A stretch of 64,000 nucleotides of DNA, from assembly GCF_001687105.1 (NCBI RefSeq), contig NZ_CP014595.1, positions 1,178,001-1,242,000 on the forward strand. The letters are read 5' to 3'. A program made the translations under genes and the position numbers. The notes beneath the pieces are model-generated. The model did no database searches, was not told the DNA's origin, and worked only from the letters and a program-made list of their open reading frames with translations. Of the stretch, positions 24,884-33,312 are shown in pieces; the first letter of the stretch is position 1; each line of letters opens with the position of its first letter. This DNA is from Salipiger sp. CCB-MM3. GTDB lineage: Bacteria > Pseudomonadota > Alphaproteobacteria > Rhodobacterales > Rhodobacteraceae.

Positions 24884-26374
24884 ATGACGCTGACACCGCT
24901 AATCACCGCCGCCGAGGGTTTCCCCGCCCTCGAGCAGCTGTGCAATGACGCGCAAGACGAGCTCGTGATGAGCTTTCGCATCCTCGATCCCCGCACCAAG
25001 CTACGCACCCCCGAACTCCGCGCCAAAGGTCTGGAAAACTGGGCCGATCTACTGGCGGATGTGGCGCGGCGCGGCGTGAAACTGCGGATGATCATCTCTG
25101 ACTTCGACCCGGTCTTCACCTCCACGCTGCACCGCAACGCATGGCGCTCCGCCAGCGCCTTTGCCGAGCGGCTGCAGGGCGAGGACGCGCAGATCCTCTG
25201 CGCGCCGCACGGGCAGAACGCTGGCTGGCTGTGGCGCATGGCCATGCGCGGCCCCATCGCGCGTCACATGGAGAAGCTGCGGCAGGAAGAGGAGGCCACC
25301 CTTACCCCGGTGCAGCGCACCGTGCTGAAGGGCGCGGTCGCTTTGCGCCCGGTGACCATCCACCAGAAATTCGCCGTCGCCGACGGAAAGGCCGCAGTGA
25401 TCGGCGGGCTCGACATCAACGAGCGCCGCTTCGACACCCCCGAGCATGACCGCCCCGCCGACGAGACGTGGCACGACGTGTCGATGCGGGTGGATGATGC
25501 CGATTTCGCCGCCGCGCTGCGCCATCATTTTGGCGAATGCTGGAATGCCGCGCTGGATTGCGACACGCCCTGCCTGACCGGACGCACCGAGCGGTTCGAC
25601 ACCGCCAAGAAACCGCAAGCGCCCGCCGATCTGCGGGTGGTGCGCACCTTCTCGGCGCCCTGCAGCGGCCCTGCCCGGCTCTCGCCCCGCGCCGCGATCA
25701 CCGAGCACGAAAAGGCCGTGATCGGCATGATCGGCGAGGCCGAGCGCTATATCTACATCGAGACGCAATTCCTGCGCCATCGCCCCGTCGCCGAAGCGCT
25801 GGCCAAAGCCGGTGAGCGCAGCGGTGAGCTGCAACTGGTGGTGCTCATGCCCTCCTTCCCCGACCGGGTGCTCTATGAGGGCAACGACGGCTGGGACACG
25901 CGCCACGGCCACGCCCTGCAGACCGAGGCGGTGGACCGTGTGTCAAAAGCCTTCGGAGACCGCGCCGCCTTTGTCTCGCCGGGGCAGCACAGCGAGTCGC
26001 CCGAGGATATTCCCGATCTGCTGGGATCCGGCCCGATCTACGTACACTCCAAGGTCACGCTGGTGGATGACCGCGTCGGCCTCGTGGGCTCGGCCAATCT
26101 CAATGGCCGCTCGCTGCGCTGGGACACCGAGGCGTCGGTGATGTTCCGCCGCTCGGACGCGGTGGAAGATCTCCAAAGGCGTCTGGCCTCGACATGGCTG
26201 GGCGACCACCTCAACGGCCATGACCGGGTGAGCGCCCGCACGTGGCGGCAGGCGGCGCTCGCCAATGCCGCGCATCCGCCGCAGGATCGCGAGGGATTTG
26301 TGCTGCCCTACCCTCAGGCCGAAGGGCGCAAGTTCGCCAAATCGCTGCCGGTGCTGCCCGCCGATATGTTCTGA
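24884..26374 (+). CDS. Phospholipase D family protein (two HKD motifs)
   Basis: 496 residues, no signal peptide. Two HxKxxxxD catalytic motifs are intact: HQKFAVADGKAAVIGG near 165 and HSKVTLVDDRVGLVGSANL near 388, each followed by the family's downstream Asn/Arg-rich strand. Such enzymes exchange phosphodiester groups: phospholipase D or cardiolipin synthase. The short size without membrane helices argues against a classical ClsA. It begins 3 bp after murJ, so the pair forms an envelope-related operon. Its stop abuts the stop of the convergent rhomboid-like gene with no spacer. Confidence 0.85.
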   Translation: MTLTPLITAAEGFPALEQLCNDAQDELVMSFRILDPRTKLRTPELRAKGLENWADLLADVARRGVKLRMIISDFDPVFTSTLHRNAWRSASAFAERLQGEDAQILCAPHGQNAGWLWRMAMRGPIARHMEKLRQEEEATLTPVQRTVLKGAVALRPVTIHQKFAVADGKAAVIGGLDINERRFDTPEHDRPADETWHDVSMRVDDADFAAALRHHFGECWNAALDCDTPCLTGRTERFDTAKKPQAPADLRVVRTFSAPCSGPARLSPRAAITEHEKAVIGMIGEAERYIYIETQFLRHRPVAEALAKAGERSGELQLVVLMPSFPDRVLYEGNDGWDTRHGHALQTEAVDRVSKAFGDRAAFVSPGQHSESPEDIPDLLGSGPIYVHSKVTLVDDRVGLVGSANLNGRSLRWDTEASVMFRRSDAVEDLQRRLASTWLGDHLNGHDRVSARTWRQAALANAAHPPQDREGFVLPYPQAEGRKFAKSLPVLPADMF

Positions 26375-27061
26375 TCAGCGGCGCTGCCGCAGGCGCTGGC
26401 GCAGCCGAGCCCAGCCACCGGGCACCAGAACGACGGTCAGCAGAAAGCCCGAGGCAAAGCCGCCAAGGTCCGCCACCCAATCGAGGCTGCCGCCAAACAG
26501 CAGGCCGAACAGCAACTGAATTCCCAGCAGGATGCCGATCAGCGAAAAGGCCCGCGCCTGCTGCGCGCCCAGTTGGCCAAGCCGCAGCCACAGCAGGTAA
26601 GTGAAGCCGCCAATCAGCCCGTAGACCGGCGGGAACGCCCCGATCAGCGGCACCGGCGTGCTGACGAAACCATAGGCCAGCGCGCCGCCAAGGCTCGACG
26701 CCGCAAGGATCGCCAGCGTGCGCCAGCTTCCCAGCGCCTCGCCGACCATCTTGCCAAGCGCCAGCAACATGACAGCGGCAAACAGCGCATGGCTAAAGCT
26801 CGCATGCACGAAGGGATAGCTGAAGAAGCGGATCACATGCTGCGCCGGAAACTGCCCGGTCGACAGCATCCAGTGCCAAATCTCGCCCGAGAAGGCGAAG
26901 CGTTGCAGCGCATCAAGCCGCCAGCCCACCGCGCCGGGCCCGCCGACGAGGCCGCGCGCGCCGAGCGAGAAGGCCGCCTCGACCCCCACGATGACCACGG
27001 CCAGCCCGACGATCACGGGCGGCAGCGAATTGAACGGCGAGACATTATGCTGGTGCGCCAT
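26375..27061 (-). CDS. Rhomboid-fold membrane protein lacking the catalytic Ser-His dyad
   Basis: 228 residues with about six membrane helices and the rhomboid layout (VHASFSHALFAAVMLL, YGLIGGF, ADLGGFASGF). The catalytic GxSG is replaced: residues 141-145 are GAFPP, so Ser becomes Phe143. The His of the usual AHIGGF becomes Asp198 in ADLGGF. The Asn of the HxxxN element is also missing (Ala). All three changes hit the active site, so it should not be a protease. Known rhomboid pseudoproteases (iRhoms, derlins) bind membrane proteins instead. It is divergent from trpS across 75 bp. Confidence 0.82.
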   Translation of the reverse strand: MAHQHNVSPFNSLPPVIVGLAVVIVGVEAAFSLGARGLVGGPGAVGWRLDALQRFAFSGEIWHWMLSTGQFPAQHVIRFFSYPFVHASFSHALFAAVMLLALGKMVGEALGSWRTLAILAASSLGGALAYGFVSTPVPLIGAFPPVYGLIGGFTYLLWLRLGQLGAQQARAFSLIGILLGIQLLFGLLFGGSLDWVADLGGFASGFLLTVVLVPGGWARLRQRLRQRR

Positions 27062-27074
27062 GGTGGCCTCTTTC

Positions 27075-27103
27075 TTGACGGCATGTCGGGCCATGGGTAA
27101 GCC
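27075..27103 (+). promoter_or_regulatory. Possible sigma-70 promoter of trpS
   Basis: TTGACG, 17 bases, TAAGCC. The -35 is good and the -10 is weak. It lies 34 bp before the trpS start in the short divergent gap. Confidence 0.35.
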
Positions 27104-27136
27104 AGCCCAGACCGAATTTCCAGACGGAGGAAGCCC

Positions 27137-28177
27137 ATGTCCGACGCGGGCGACATCAATTCCGCTTTCACGCCGCGTGTGTTTTCCGGCATTCAGCCCT
27201 CGGGTGGGCTGACGCTGGGCAATTACCTTGGCGCAATCAAGCGTTTCGTCGACATGCAGGACAGCGGGATCGAGACGATCTACTGCGTTGTCGACATGCA
27301 TGCGATCACCGTCTGGCAGGATCCCGAGGCGCTGCGCAAGCAGACCCGCGAACTGACCGCGGGCTATCTTGCCGCAGGGCTCGATCCCGACAAATCCATC
27401 CTCTTCAACCAGAGCCAGGTTCCGGGCCACGCCCAGCTCGGCTGGATCTTCAACTGCGTCGCGCGGCTTGGCTGGATGAACCGGATGACCCAGTTCAAGG
27501 ACAAGGCCGGCAAGAACGCCGAGAAGGCCTCGCTGGGGCTTTACGCCTATCCCGCGCTGATGGCCGCCGACATCCTGCTCTACCACGCCACGCACGTACC
27601 GGTGGGCGAGGACCAGAAACAGCACGTCGAGCTGACCCGCGACATCGCGGCGAAGTTCAACCACGACTACGGCACCGAGTTCTTCCCGATGACCGAGCCG
27701 GTGATCGAAGGCGCGGCCACCCGCGTCATGAGCCTGCGCGACGGGTCCAAGAAGATGTCGAAATCCGATCCCTCGGACGCCTCGCGCATCAATATGACCG
27801 ATGACGCCGACGCCATCGCCAAGAAGATCCGCAAGGCCAAGACCGATCCCGACGGGCTCCCGTCCGAGGTGAAGGGCCTCGACGGCCGCCCCGAGGCGCG
27901 CAACCTCGTCAACATCTACGCCGCCCTCGCCGGGCAAAGCGTCGAAGAGGTGCTGACCATGGCCGGTGGCAAGCAGTTCTCGGAGTTCAAGCCGATGCTG
28001 GTGGATCTGGCAGTCGACAAGCTGGCGCCGATCTCCACCGAGATGGCCCGGCTGATGCAGGATCCGGCGCAGATCGACGCGATTCTCGCAGGCGGCGCCG
28101 AGCGCGCCCGCAAGATCGCCGATCCGATCCTGCAGCAGACCTATGAGATCGTCGGCATGGTCGGCGCCAAGGCCTGA
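27137..28177 (+). CDS. trpS: Tryptophanyl-tRNA synthetase
   Basis: 346 residues, a class I synthetase. The HIGH-type motif is [18 protein letters not shown] (E. coli TrpS also has Thr at the first His) and the KMSKS loop is [10 protein letters not shown]. It also has the ATP-site [15 protein letters not shown]. It charges tRNA-Trp. GGAGGAAG lies just upstream of the ATG, and a clear terminator follows 22 bp after the stop, so the gene is transcribed alone. Confidence 0.97.
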   Translation: MSDAGDINSAFTPRVFSGIQPSGGLTLGNYLGAIKRFVDMQDSGIETIYCVVDMHAITVWQDPEALRKQTRELTAGYLAAGLDPDKSILFNQSQVPGHAQLGWIFNCVARLGWMNRMTQFKDKAGKNAEKASLGLYAYPALMAADILLYHATHVPVGEDQKQHVELTRDIAAKFNHDYGTEFFPMTEPVIEGAATRVMSLRDGSKKMSKSDPSDASRINMTDDADAIAKKIRKAKTDPDGLPSEVKGLDGRPEARNLVNIYAALAGQSVEEVLTMAGGKQFSEFKPMLVDLAVDKLAPISTEMARLMQDPAQIDAILAGGAERARKIADPILQQTYEIVGMVGAKA

Positions 28178-28199
28178 TCCATCGCCCATACCGACAACC

Positions 28200-28228
28200 A
28201 AAGGCCGCCCCCCGCAGGGCGGCCTTTT
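28200..28228 (+). terminator. Rho-independent terminator of trpS
   Basis: Stem AAAGGCCGCCC pairs with GGGCGGCCTTT around CCCGCA, followed by TTGCCTTT. Confidence 0.8.
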
Positions 28229-28325
28229 GCCTTTGCCGCCTCCGCTGGAACGCCGACTGCGACAGCGGGGCCACACCCGTGCTACACTTTCCGCATCGGC
28301 TCGGACTTGAGGGAGGACCAGCGCG

Positions 28326-29237
28326 ATGACACTCACCCCCGACCGCACATGGATCGCCTGGACCGGGATGGAGACCGACCTGATCTTCAACCACGGCGTC
28401 GAGCTGCCGCATTTCGCCGCCTTTCCGATGATCGACGAGACCGAGGGCCGCGCCCGACTGCGCGGCTACGCCGAGGCGCTGATCGCTATCGGGCGCGAGA
28501 CCGGTGCTGGGATGATCCTCGACACGCCCACTTGGATGGCCAACCCCGACCGCGCCGCACCGCTGGGCTATACCCCCAAAGACCTCACCCGTGTCACCCA
28601 AGAGGCGGTGGCGCTCCTGCGCGAGATGGCCGCGCGCCATCTCGATGTGGCGACGCGCATCAGCGTGCAGATCGGCCCGCAGGGCGACGGCTATCAACCG
28701 GGCATGTCTGCTGCTGAGGCCTCCGCCAGCTATCACGGGCCGCAAATCCGTGCTGCGGCCGAGGCCGGTGCCGATATGGTCAGCGCCTACACGCTGGGCG
28801 CCGCCGGAGAGGCGATTGGCATCGCCAAGGCTGCCGCCGAGGCGGGCATCCCTGCGCTCATCGCCTTCACCGTGGAAACCGACGGACGCCTCGCCGATGG
28901 CTCGTTGCTGTCAGAGGCCGTGCAGCGCCTCGCTGGCGCGACGGACCCAGAGGCGATCATGGTCAATTGCGCCCATCCCGACCATATCGTCAATGCCTTC
29001 GACGGCGGCGAATGGGAGACGCATCTGGCGGGCATCGTGGCCAATGCCTCGCGCCAGAGCCACGCGGAACTGGACGCCTGCGACACGCTCGACGACGGCG
29101 ATCCCGAAGAGCTTGGCGCGCAGCTGGCCGAGCTGCAGCGCAGCCATCCCGCCCTGCGCGTGCTCGGCGGCTGCTGTGGCACCGACCTGCGCCACCTGCG
29201 CGAGATCGCGCGGCAGGTCTCGGGCGTCTCAGCCTAG
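28326..29237 (+). CDS. Homocysteine S-methyltransferase family protein
   Basis: 303 residues, a single (beta/alpha)8 methyltransferase domain. The zinc ligands are present: Cys in MVNCAHPDH and the double Cys in LGGCCGTDLRHLR near the C-terminus. Members move a methyl group from S-methylmethionine or betaine-like donors to homocysteine. The donor cannot be told here. GGGAGGA lies upstream of the ATG. The last 9 bp overlap the convergent unknown gene. Confidence 0.85.
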   Translation: MTLTPDRTWIAWTGMETDLIFNHGVELPHFAAFPMIDETEGRARLRGYAEALIAIGRETGAGMILDTPTWMANPDRAAPLGYTPKDLTRVTQEAVALLREMAARHLDVATRISVQIGPQGDGYQPGMSAAEASASYHGPQIRAAAEAGADMVSAYTLGAAGEAIGIAKAAAEAGIPALIAFTVETDGRLADGSLLSEAVQRLAGATDPEAIMVNCAHPDHIVNAFDGGEWETHLAGIVANASRQSHAELDACDTLDDGDPEELGAQLAELQRSHPALRVLGGCCGTDLRHLREIARQVSGVSA

Positions 29238-29852
29238 CGCGATCCGCGCCGCCAGCCGCAGCGCGTGGCTGCGGTCCTGCGCCGCCACCGGCATCACCGG
29301 ATCATAGGCGGCGCGGATCAGCGCGCCGATCTCCGGGCGCAGCACCACGCGCCCATCCTCGAGCCGCCCCAGCGGCGAGCGCGCGGCAAAGGCGCCATTG
29401 CCCCATGTCAGCATCACCTGCGCCACCTGCGCCAGCGCCAGATCCTCGGCAGGCTGCGCCGCCAGCGCGCCGTCCATGCACAGGAACACGAAGGCCGCCT
29501 TGATCGCGCCGCTCTCGTCAAAGCGGAACACCCGGTATTGGTTGGCCCCGCTCTGCTGCAAGCGTTCGACCATCTCGGGCAGCCCGTCGATCATCCGCCC
29601 AAGGTCCGGCAGCTCCAGCAGCTCGGCCCAGTCGCGGAAGAAAAAGACCATGACGTTGGCCCCAAGCTCGGGGTCATGCTCGGCCATCTTGTGGCCCGAC
29701 ATGGCGCAGACCGCCTCGAAGGCGCCCTTCACCACCGACAGCGTCGCATCCTCGACACCGAACACGATCGGCACCAGCGGCCGCCCCCAGCGCGCGCAAA
29801 GATAGCTCCCGTCTTCGCGGGTAAACAGCGCTTCGACCTCCGCCGCGTCCAT
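29229..29852 (-). CDS. Conserved hypothetical protein
   Basis: 207 residues from ATG 29852 (MDAAEVEALFTREDGSYLCA), with GGGG upstream; the 34 codons further upstream overlap an intergenic repeat and are unlikely to be translated. No membrane segment or signal peptide. I do not recognise a characterised family. Features are an early RWGRPLVPIVFGVED and a mixed alpha/beta pattern with several aromatic positions (MVFFFRDWAELLELPDL). It looks like a conserved cytoplasmic protein of Rhodobacteraceae. It lies between the methyltransferase gene (convergent) and ruvB (same strand, upstream). Confidence 0.7.
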   Translation of the reverse strand: MDAAEVEALFTREDGSYLCARWGRPLVPIVFGVEDATLSVVKGAFEAVCAMSGHKMAEHDPELGANVMVFFFRDWAELLELPDLGRMIDGLPEMVERLQQSGANQYRVFRFDESGAIKAAFVFLCMDGALAAQPAEDLALAQVAQVMLTWGNGAFAARSPLGRLEDGRVVLRPEIGALIRAAYDPVMPVAAQDRSHALRLAARIALG

Positions 29853-29862
29853 GGCTCGCCCC

Positions 29863-29887
29863 TTCTTCTCTTTGGCAAATACGCATA
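29863..29887 (-). repeat. Intergenic repeat, family 1, degenerate copy
   Basis: Minus strand ATGCGTATTTGCCAAAGAGA then AGAAGG. It keeps the TATTT...AAAGAnGAAG half of the repeat and lacks the GC block. It forms the leader of the hypothetical gene that starts at 29852. Confidence 0.35.
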
Positions 29888-29967
29888 GCGCGGCGCCCGC
29901 CACGCGGCGCTCCACCTGCCACGCTGGGCGCGCCCGCGCAAGATGTTCGCTCAAGTCAGGCGCGGGA

Positions 29968-31002
29968 TCAGCCGTCGAAGAGCGTGCCCTGCCCCGGAAC
30001 CTGTGGCCGCGGCACCGGCAGCCCGAGGTGATCCCACGCCCGCTGCGCCAGCATCCGCCCGCGCGGGGTGCGCTGGATCAGCCCCTGCTGCAGCAGATAA
30101 GGCTCGATCACCTCTTCCAGCGCGTCGCGGCTTTCCGACAGCGCCGCCGAAAGCGTCTCGATGCCCACCGGCCCGCCGGAGTAATTCTCCGCCATCAGCG
30201 TCAGATACCGCCGGTCGGCGCCATCAAGGCCCAGCTGATCCACCCCAAGCCGCGTCAACGCCCCGTCCGCCAGTTCGCGGGTCACGACGCCATCGCCCTC
30301 GACCACGGCGAAATCCACCACCCGGCGCAGCAGCCGCCCGGCGATCCGCGGCGTGCCGCGGGCGCGGCGGGCGATCTCGCGCGCGCCTTCCGGCTCGGCC
30401 CGCACACCCAGCTTGACCGCGTTGCGGCTGACGATCTCGTTCAGTTCGTCCTCGGTGTAGAACTGCAGCCGCGTCGGGATGCCGAAACGGTCGCGCAGCG
30501 GCGTGGTCAGCAGACCAAGCCGCGTGGTCGCCCCAACCAGCGTGAAGGGCTGCAACTCGATCCGCACCGTGCGCGCCGCGGGCCCCTCGCCGATCACCAG
30601 GTCGAGCTCATAATCCTCCATCGCCGGGTAGAGCACCTCTTCCACCGCCGGGTTGAGGCGGTGGATCTCGTCGATGAAGAGCACGTCGCGCGCCTCGAGA
30701 TTGGTGAGGATCGCCGCCAGATCACCGGCCTTGGCCAGCACCGGGCCGGAGGTCATGCGAAAGCCCACCCCAAGCTCGCGCGCCATGATCTGCGCCAGCG
30801 TCGTCTTGCCAAGGCCCGGCGGCCCGTGAAACAGCGTGTGGTCCATCGACTCACCGCGCGCCCGCGCCGACTGGATGAACACCCGCAGGTTGGCCCGCGC
30901 CTCGGCCTGACCGATGAAATCGCCCAGCATCTGCGGGCGCAGCGCGCGGCCCTCGTCCTCGGGCAGCGGCTCGGGGCGCAGGGTGGGATCGCTGTCGACC
31001 AT
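29968..31002 (-). CDS. ruvB: Holliday junction branch-migration ATPase RuvB
   Basis: 344 residues. Walker [10 protein letters not shown], Walker [11 protein letters not shown], sensor 1 [11 protein letters not shown] and the C-terminal winged helix with [14 protein letters not shown] are all visible. RuvB is the hexameric motor that, with RuvA, pulls DNA through Holliday junctions. It begins 3 bp after ruvA; AAAGG precedes the start. Confidence 0.97.
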   Translation of the reverse strand: MVDSDPTLRPEPLPEDEGRALRPQMLGDFIGQAEARANLRVFIQSARARGESMDHTLFHGPPGLGKTTLAQIMARELGVGFRMTSGPVLAKAGDLAAILTNLEARDVLFIDEIHRLNPAVEEVLYPAMEDYELDLVIGEGPAARTVRIELQPFTLVGATTRLGLLTTPLRDRFGIPTRLQFYTEDELNEIVSRNAVKLGVRAEPEGAREIARRARGTPRIAGRLLRRVVDFAVVEGDGVVTRELADGALTRLGVDQLGLDGADRRYLTLMAENYSGGPVGIETLSAALSESRDALEEVIEPYLLQQGLIQRTPRGRMLAQRAWDHLGLPVPRPQVPGQGTLFDG

Positions 31003-31005
31003 CGC

Positions 31006-31680
31006 TTAACCTTTCGGCGCCAGCAGCCGCAGCGCGGCGCGGATGAGCGCGGAGGTCTCCGCCTCCGGGTCCTCGCCCGCCGCCTGCGCCACCGCCGAGG
31101 CGGCCTCGCTCGGGCCATAGCCAAGGTTGCTCAGCGCCGAGAGCGCCTCGGACTGCGCCGAGGCATTGGGCCGTGCGGCAGGCGCCTTGCGCGGCGCAGC
31201 GGCGGCGGGGGACGGCGCGGGATCATCCTCGATCACCACATCATCAGCCGAGGCCACCTGCCCCGCGCCCATGGCCATGACCATCGGCGCCTTGTCTTTG
31301 AGTTCGTTGATCACCCGCTGCGCGGTCTTCGGACCAATGCCCTTGGCCGCCTTGATCGCCGTCCAGTCGCCAAGCGCGATGGCGCGGCTCACGCCGTCGG
31401 GCCCCAGCGCGCCGAGGATCGCCAGCGAGGCCTTCGCCCCCACGCCCTGCACCGACATCAGCAAGCGGAACCATTCCTTTTCCACCAGCGTGGGAAAGCC
31501 ATAAAGCTGCAGCAGGTCTTCGCGCACCAAAAGGTCGGTGTAGAGAGCCGCCGCTTCGCCCGGCGCCAGCGTCGCCAGCACCCGATCCGAGCAATAGACC
31601 ACATAGCCCACGCCGCGCACGTCGATCAGCGCGTGATCATCGCCCTTGTAGTCCACCCGTCCGGCGATCCGTCCGATCAT
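31006..31680 (-). CDS. ruvA: Holliday junction DNA-binding protein RuvA
   Basis: 224 residues. The N-terminal OB fold ([27 protein letters not shown]), two helix-hairpin-helix motifs ([13 protein letters not shown] and [13 protein letters not shown]), and the C-terminal domain III ([17 protein letters not shown]) that touches RuvB. It holds the four-way junction. The linker before domain III is long and Ala/Pro-rich. The start overlaps the ruvC stop by 4 bp (ATGA). Confidence 0.96.
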   Translation of the reverse strand: MIGRIAGRVDYKGDDHALIDVRGVGYVVYCSDRVLATLAPGEAAALYTDLLVREDLLQLYGFPTLVEKEWFRLLMSVQGVGAKASLAILGALGPDGVSRAIALGDWTAIKAAKGIGPKTAQRVINELKDKAPMVMAMGAGQVASADDVVIEDDPAPSPAAAAPRKAPAARPNASAQSEALSALSNLGYGPSEAASAVAQAAGEDPEAETSALIRAALRLLAPKG

Positions 31681-32165
31681 GCTTTCACCTTCATTCTCTG
31701 CGCGCCCTGATGATGCGCGTGGCAGATCGCGATGGCCAGCGCATCCGCCGCATCGGGCCCGTGGATGACCACGCCCGGCAGCTGCATCTTCACCATGTGA
31801 TCGACCTGTGTCTTATCCGCATGGCCGACGCCGACCACCGTTTTCTTCACCGTGTTGGGGGCGTATTCGCCGATCTCCAGCCCAAATTGCGCGGGCACCA
31901 GCATGGCGATGCCGCGCGCCTGACCGAGCTTGAGCGTGCCAGCGCCGTCGCGGTTCACGAAGGTCTGCTCCACCGCCGCGATCTCTGGCTGCCAGCGATG
32001 CAGTACATCGGTCAATTGCTCGTGCAGGGTGAGCAGACGCGCCGCCAAAGTGCCCGGCCCCGAATCGCATGTGCCGTTGGCGACATGCCGCAAACGGCTC
32101 CCGTCGGCCTCGATCACCCCCCAGCCGAGGTGCCGAAGGCCCGGATCGATTCCGATGACCCGCAT
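31677..32165 (-). CDS. ruvC: Crossover junction endodeoxyribonuclease RuvC
   Basis: 162 residues, the normal RuvC length. The catalytic carboxylates can be placed: Asp in [14 protein letters not shown], Glu in [12 protein letters not shown], and the paired Asp in [16 protein letters not shown]. It cuts Holliday junctions symmetrically. First gene of ruvCAB. Only weak purine sequence precedes the ATG. A LexA-like box lies 40 bp upstream. Confidence 0.96.
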   Translation of the reverse strand: MRVIGIDPGLRHLGWGVIEADGSRLRHVANGTCDSGPGTLAARLLTLHEQLTDVLHRWQPEIAAVEQTFVNRDGAGTLKLGQARGIAMLVPAQFGLEIGEYAPNTVKKTVVGVGHADKTQVDHMVKMQLPGVVIHGPDAADALAIAICHAHHQGAQRMKVKA

Positions 32166-32204
32166 TCCATCACTGCCCGTTGTTGTTTTTCTACCACGCA
32201 GTTA

Positions 32205-32219
32205 GCACGAAACGCGAAC
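32205..32219 (-). promoter_or_regulatory. LexA-like SOS box before ruvCAB
   Basis: Minus strand GTTC-GCGTTTC-GTGC, seven of eight matches to the alphaproteobacterial LexA site GTTC-N7-GTTC. It ends 39 bp before the ruvC start, and ruvCAB is a common SOS target. Confidence 0.55.
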
Positions 32220-32417
32220 ATCCGCCAAGCCCTCGCCCCTGCGCATTTGCCCGCGCACAGAGCAGTTGCGTCCGCCACGCCACGGCAGAGGCCCAAAGAC
32301 GACAGTTTGGCGTCGGAACGCGCCTCAATCAGCCCAGAAAATAGGCTAATTTTCAGGCCTTTCGCTCAATTTGCTTGCTATGTGAAAACTGCAGCCCACC
32401 CATGCGTTTTTCACTGC

Positions 32418-32446
32418 TTGTGGCAGCTGCTGACCGGATCTATCTG
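32418..32446 (+). promoter_or_regulatory. Sigma-70-like promoter of the DUF1127 gene
   Basis: TTGTGG, 17 bases, TATCTG, 50 bp before the start codon. Hexamer matches are fair and the spacing ideal. Confidence 0.4.
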
Positions 32447-32496
32447 GCGATTAGATTTCAGGCACTTTAAAAACTTCATGACAAGGACACTGACCT

Positions 32497-32760
32497 ATGG
32501 CTGTCTATGACTACTCGCGCGACGCATCCGGCGCCGCTGGCCTCGCAGGCCGTATCGGCAACGTCTTCGTTTCCGGCTTCGCTCCCGTCGCCGACGAAAC
32601 TCCGCGTTCGGCTGGCCTCTTCGCAACCCTCTTCGGCATCGTCGCCGAGTGGAACGACGCTCGTCTGACCCGCAAGAGCCTCGAAGCTCTGACCGACCGT
32701 GAGCTCGACGATATCGGCCTGACCCGTGGCGACATCGCTGCCATCGCACGTCGCCGCTGA
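32497..32760 (+). CDS. DUF1127 domain-containing small protein
   Basis: 87 residues. The C-terminal half carries the DUF1127 (YjiS-like) pattern: WNDARLTRKSLEALTDREL, then DDIGLTRGDIAAIARRR. The N-terminal half (AVYDYSRDASGAAGLAGRIG) is less conserved. Small arginine-rich DUF1127 proteins of alphaproteobacteria include RNA-binding regulators of phosphate and carbon metabolism in Agrobacterium and the CcaF1 protein of Rhodobacter, which affects RNA turnover and stress. Whether this one does the same is inference. Codon use is unusually even and T-ending for the window (GCT, CGT), a mark of strong expression. Its own promoter and terminator flank it. Confidence 0.88.
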   Translation: MAVYDYSRDASGAAGLAGRIGNVFVSGFAPVADETPRSAGLFATLFGIVAEWNDARLTRKSLEALTDRELDDIGLTRGDIAAIARRR

Positions 32761-32780
32761 TAACATGATTTATCAAGCGC

Positions 32781-32817
32781 AAAGGCCGCGGTCCTGAACG
32801 GGACGGCGGCCTTTCCT
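32781..32817 (+). terminator. Terminator of the DUF1127 gene
   Basis: Outer stem AAAGGCCGC pairs with GCGGCCTTT, inner stem GTCC pairs with GGAC, and TCCTATTT follows. Confidence 0.7.
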
Positions 32818-32870
32818 ATTTGCAGGATATGCGCAAGCGGCTCCAATGACCGCCAACTCTTGTCGGCGTT

Positions 32871-33215
32871 TTAGCCCAGCAGAGCCTGCAGCCCGATCCC
32901 GATCCACAGCGTGACCGGATCGACCCCCAGCACCCATGCTCCCAGCTTGTCGGCAAAGCTGCCGTCGGACAGACGCGCCAAATGCTCGGCGTAATGATCC
33001 GAGCCGAGATTGGCGAGCATCACGCCTTTGAACACCAGAAACCCAAGGATCGTCAGCAGCAGCCCGCGCAGGCGCACCGGCGAAATGCGCCGGATCGGTC
33101 GGTGCTCGAACACCCCGTTGCGATTGATCTTGGTGACATAGCCCTGTGCCAGTTTCCGGTGCTTTTGCGCAACCGCACGCTGACGACGCTCGAAACTCTT
33201 GAGAGCGCTTTCCAT
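32871..33215 (-). CDS. Small conserved membrane protein of unknown function
   Basis: 114 residues. A basic N-terminal part (ESALKSFERRQRAVAQKHRK) is followed by one or two hydrophobic helices (LRGLLLTILGFLVFKGVMLA and a C-terminal LWIGIGLQALLG). I do not recognise a named family. GAGGGG lies upstream of the start. A palindrome (33239-33257) lies 23 bp upstream and could control it. The basic cytoplasmic end and the single passage suggest an inner-membrane anchor protein. Confidence 0.65.
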   Translation of the reverse strand: MESALKSFERRQRAVAQKHRKLAQGYVTKINRNGVFEHRPIRRISPVRLRGLLLTILGFLVFKGVMLANLGSDHYAEHLARLSDGSFADKLGAWVLGVDPVTLWIGIGLQALLG

Positions 33216-33238
33216 ACCGCGGAACCCCTCTAAACAAA

Positions 33239-33257
33239 CAAATACGTGGCGTATTTG
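33239..33257. promoter_or_regulatory. Palindrome upstream of the small membrane protein gene
   Basis: CAAATACG-TGG-CGTATTTG, perfect 8-bp arms with a 3-base spacer, 23 bp before the start at 33215. The GCGTATTTG half resembles the AT half of intergenic repeat family 1, so it may come from two such repeats in inverted order rather than be an operator. Confidence 0.45.
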
Positions 33258-33285
33258 CTCTCAAAGCGCGGCAAAATTTAGGCTA

Positions 33286-33309
33286 AAAAGCGGCGATTAC
33301 GCCGCTTTT
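33286..33309 (-). terminator. Terminator of prmA
   Basis: AAAAGCGGCG-TAAT-CGCCGCTTTT on the minus strand, immediately after the prmA stop. Confidence 0.8.
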
Positions 33310-33312
33310 CGT

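Larger units (their letters stand above)
32166..32496. other. 331-bp non-coding region between divergent ruvC and the DUF1127 gene
   Basis: Holds a LexA-like box near ruvC (32205-32219) and a sigma-70-like promoter near the DUF1127 gene (32418-32446). The stretch from about 32330 to 32480 is AT-richer than its surroundings. I see no gene in it. Confidence 0.5.
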
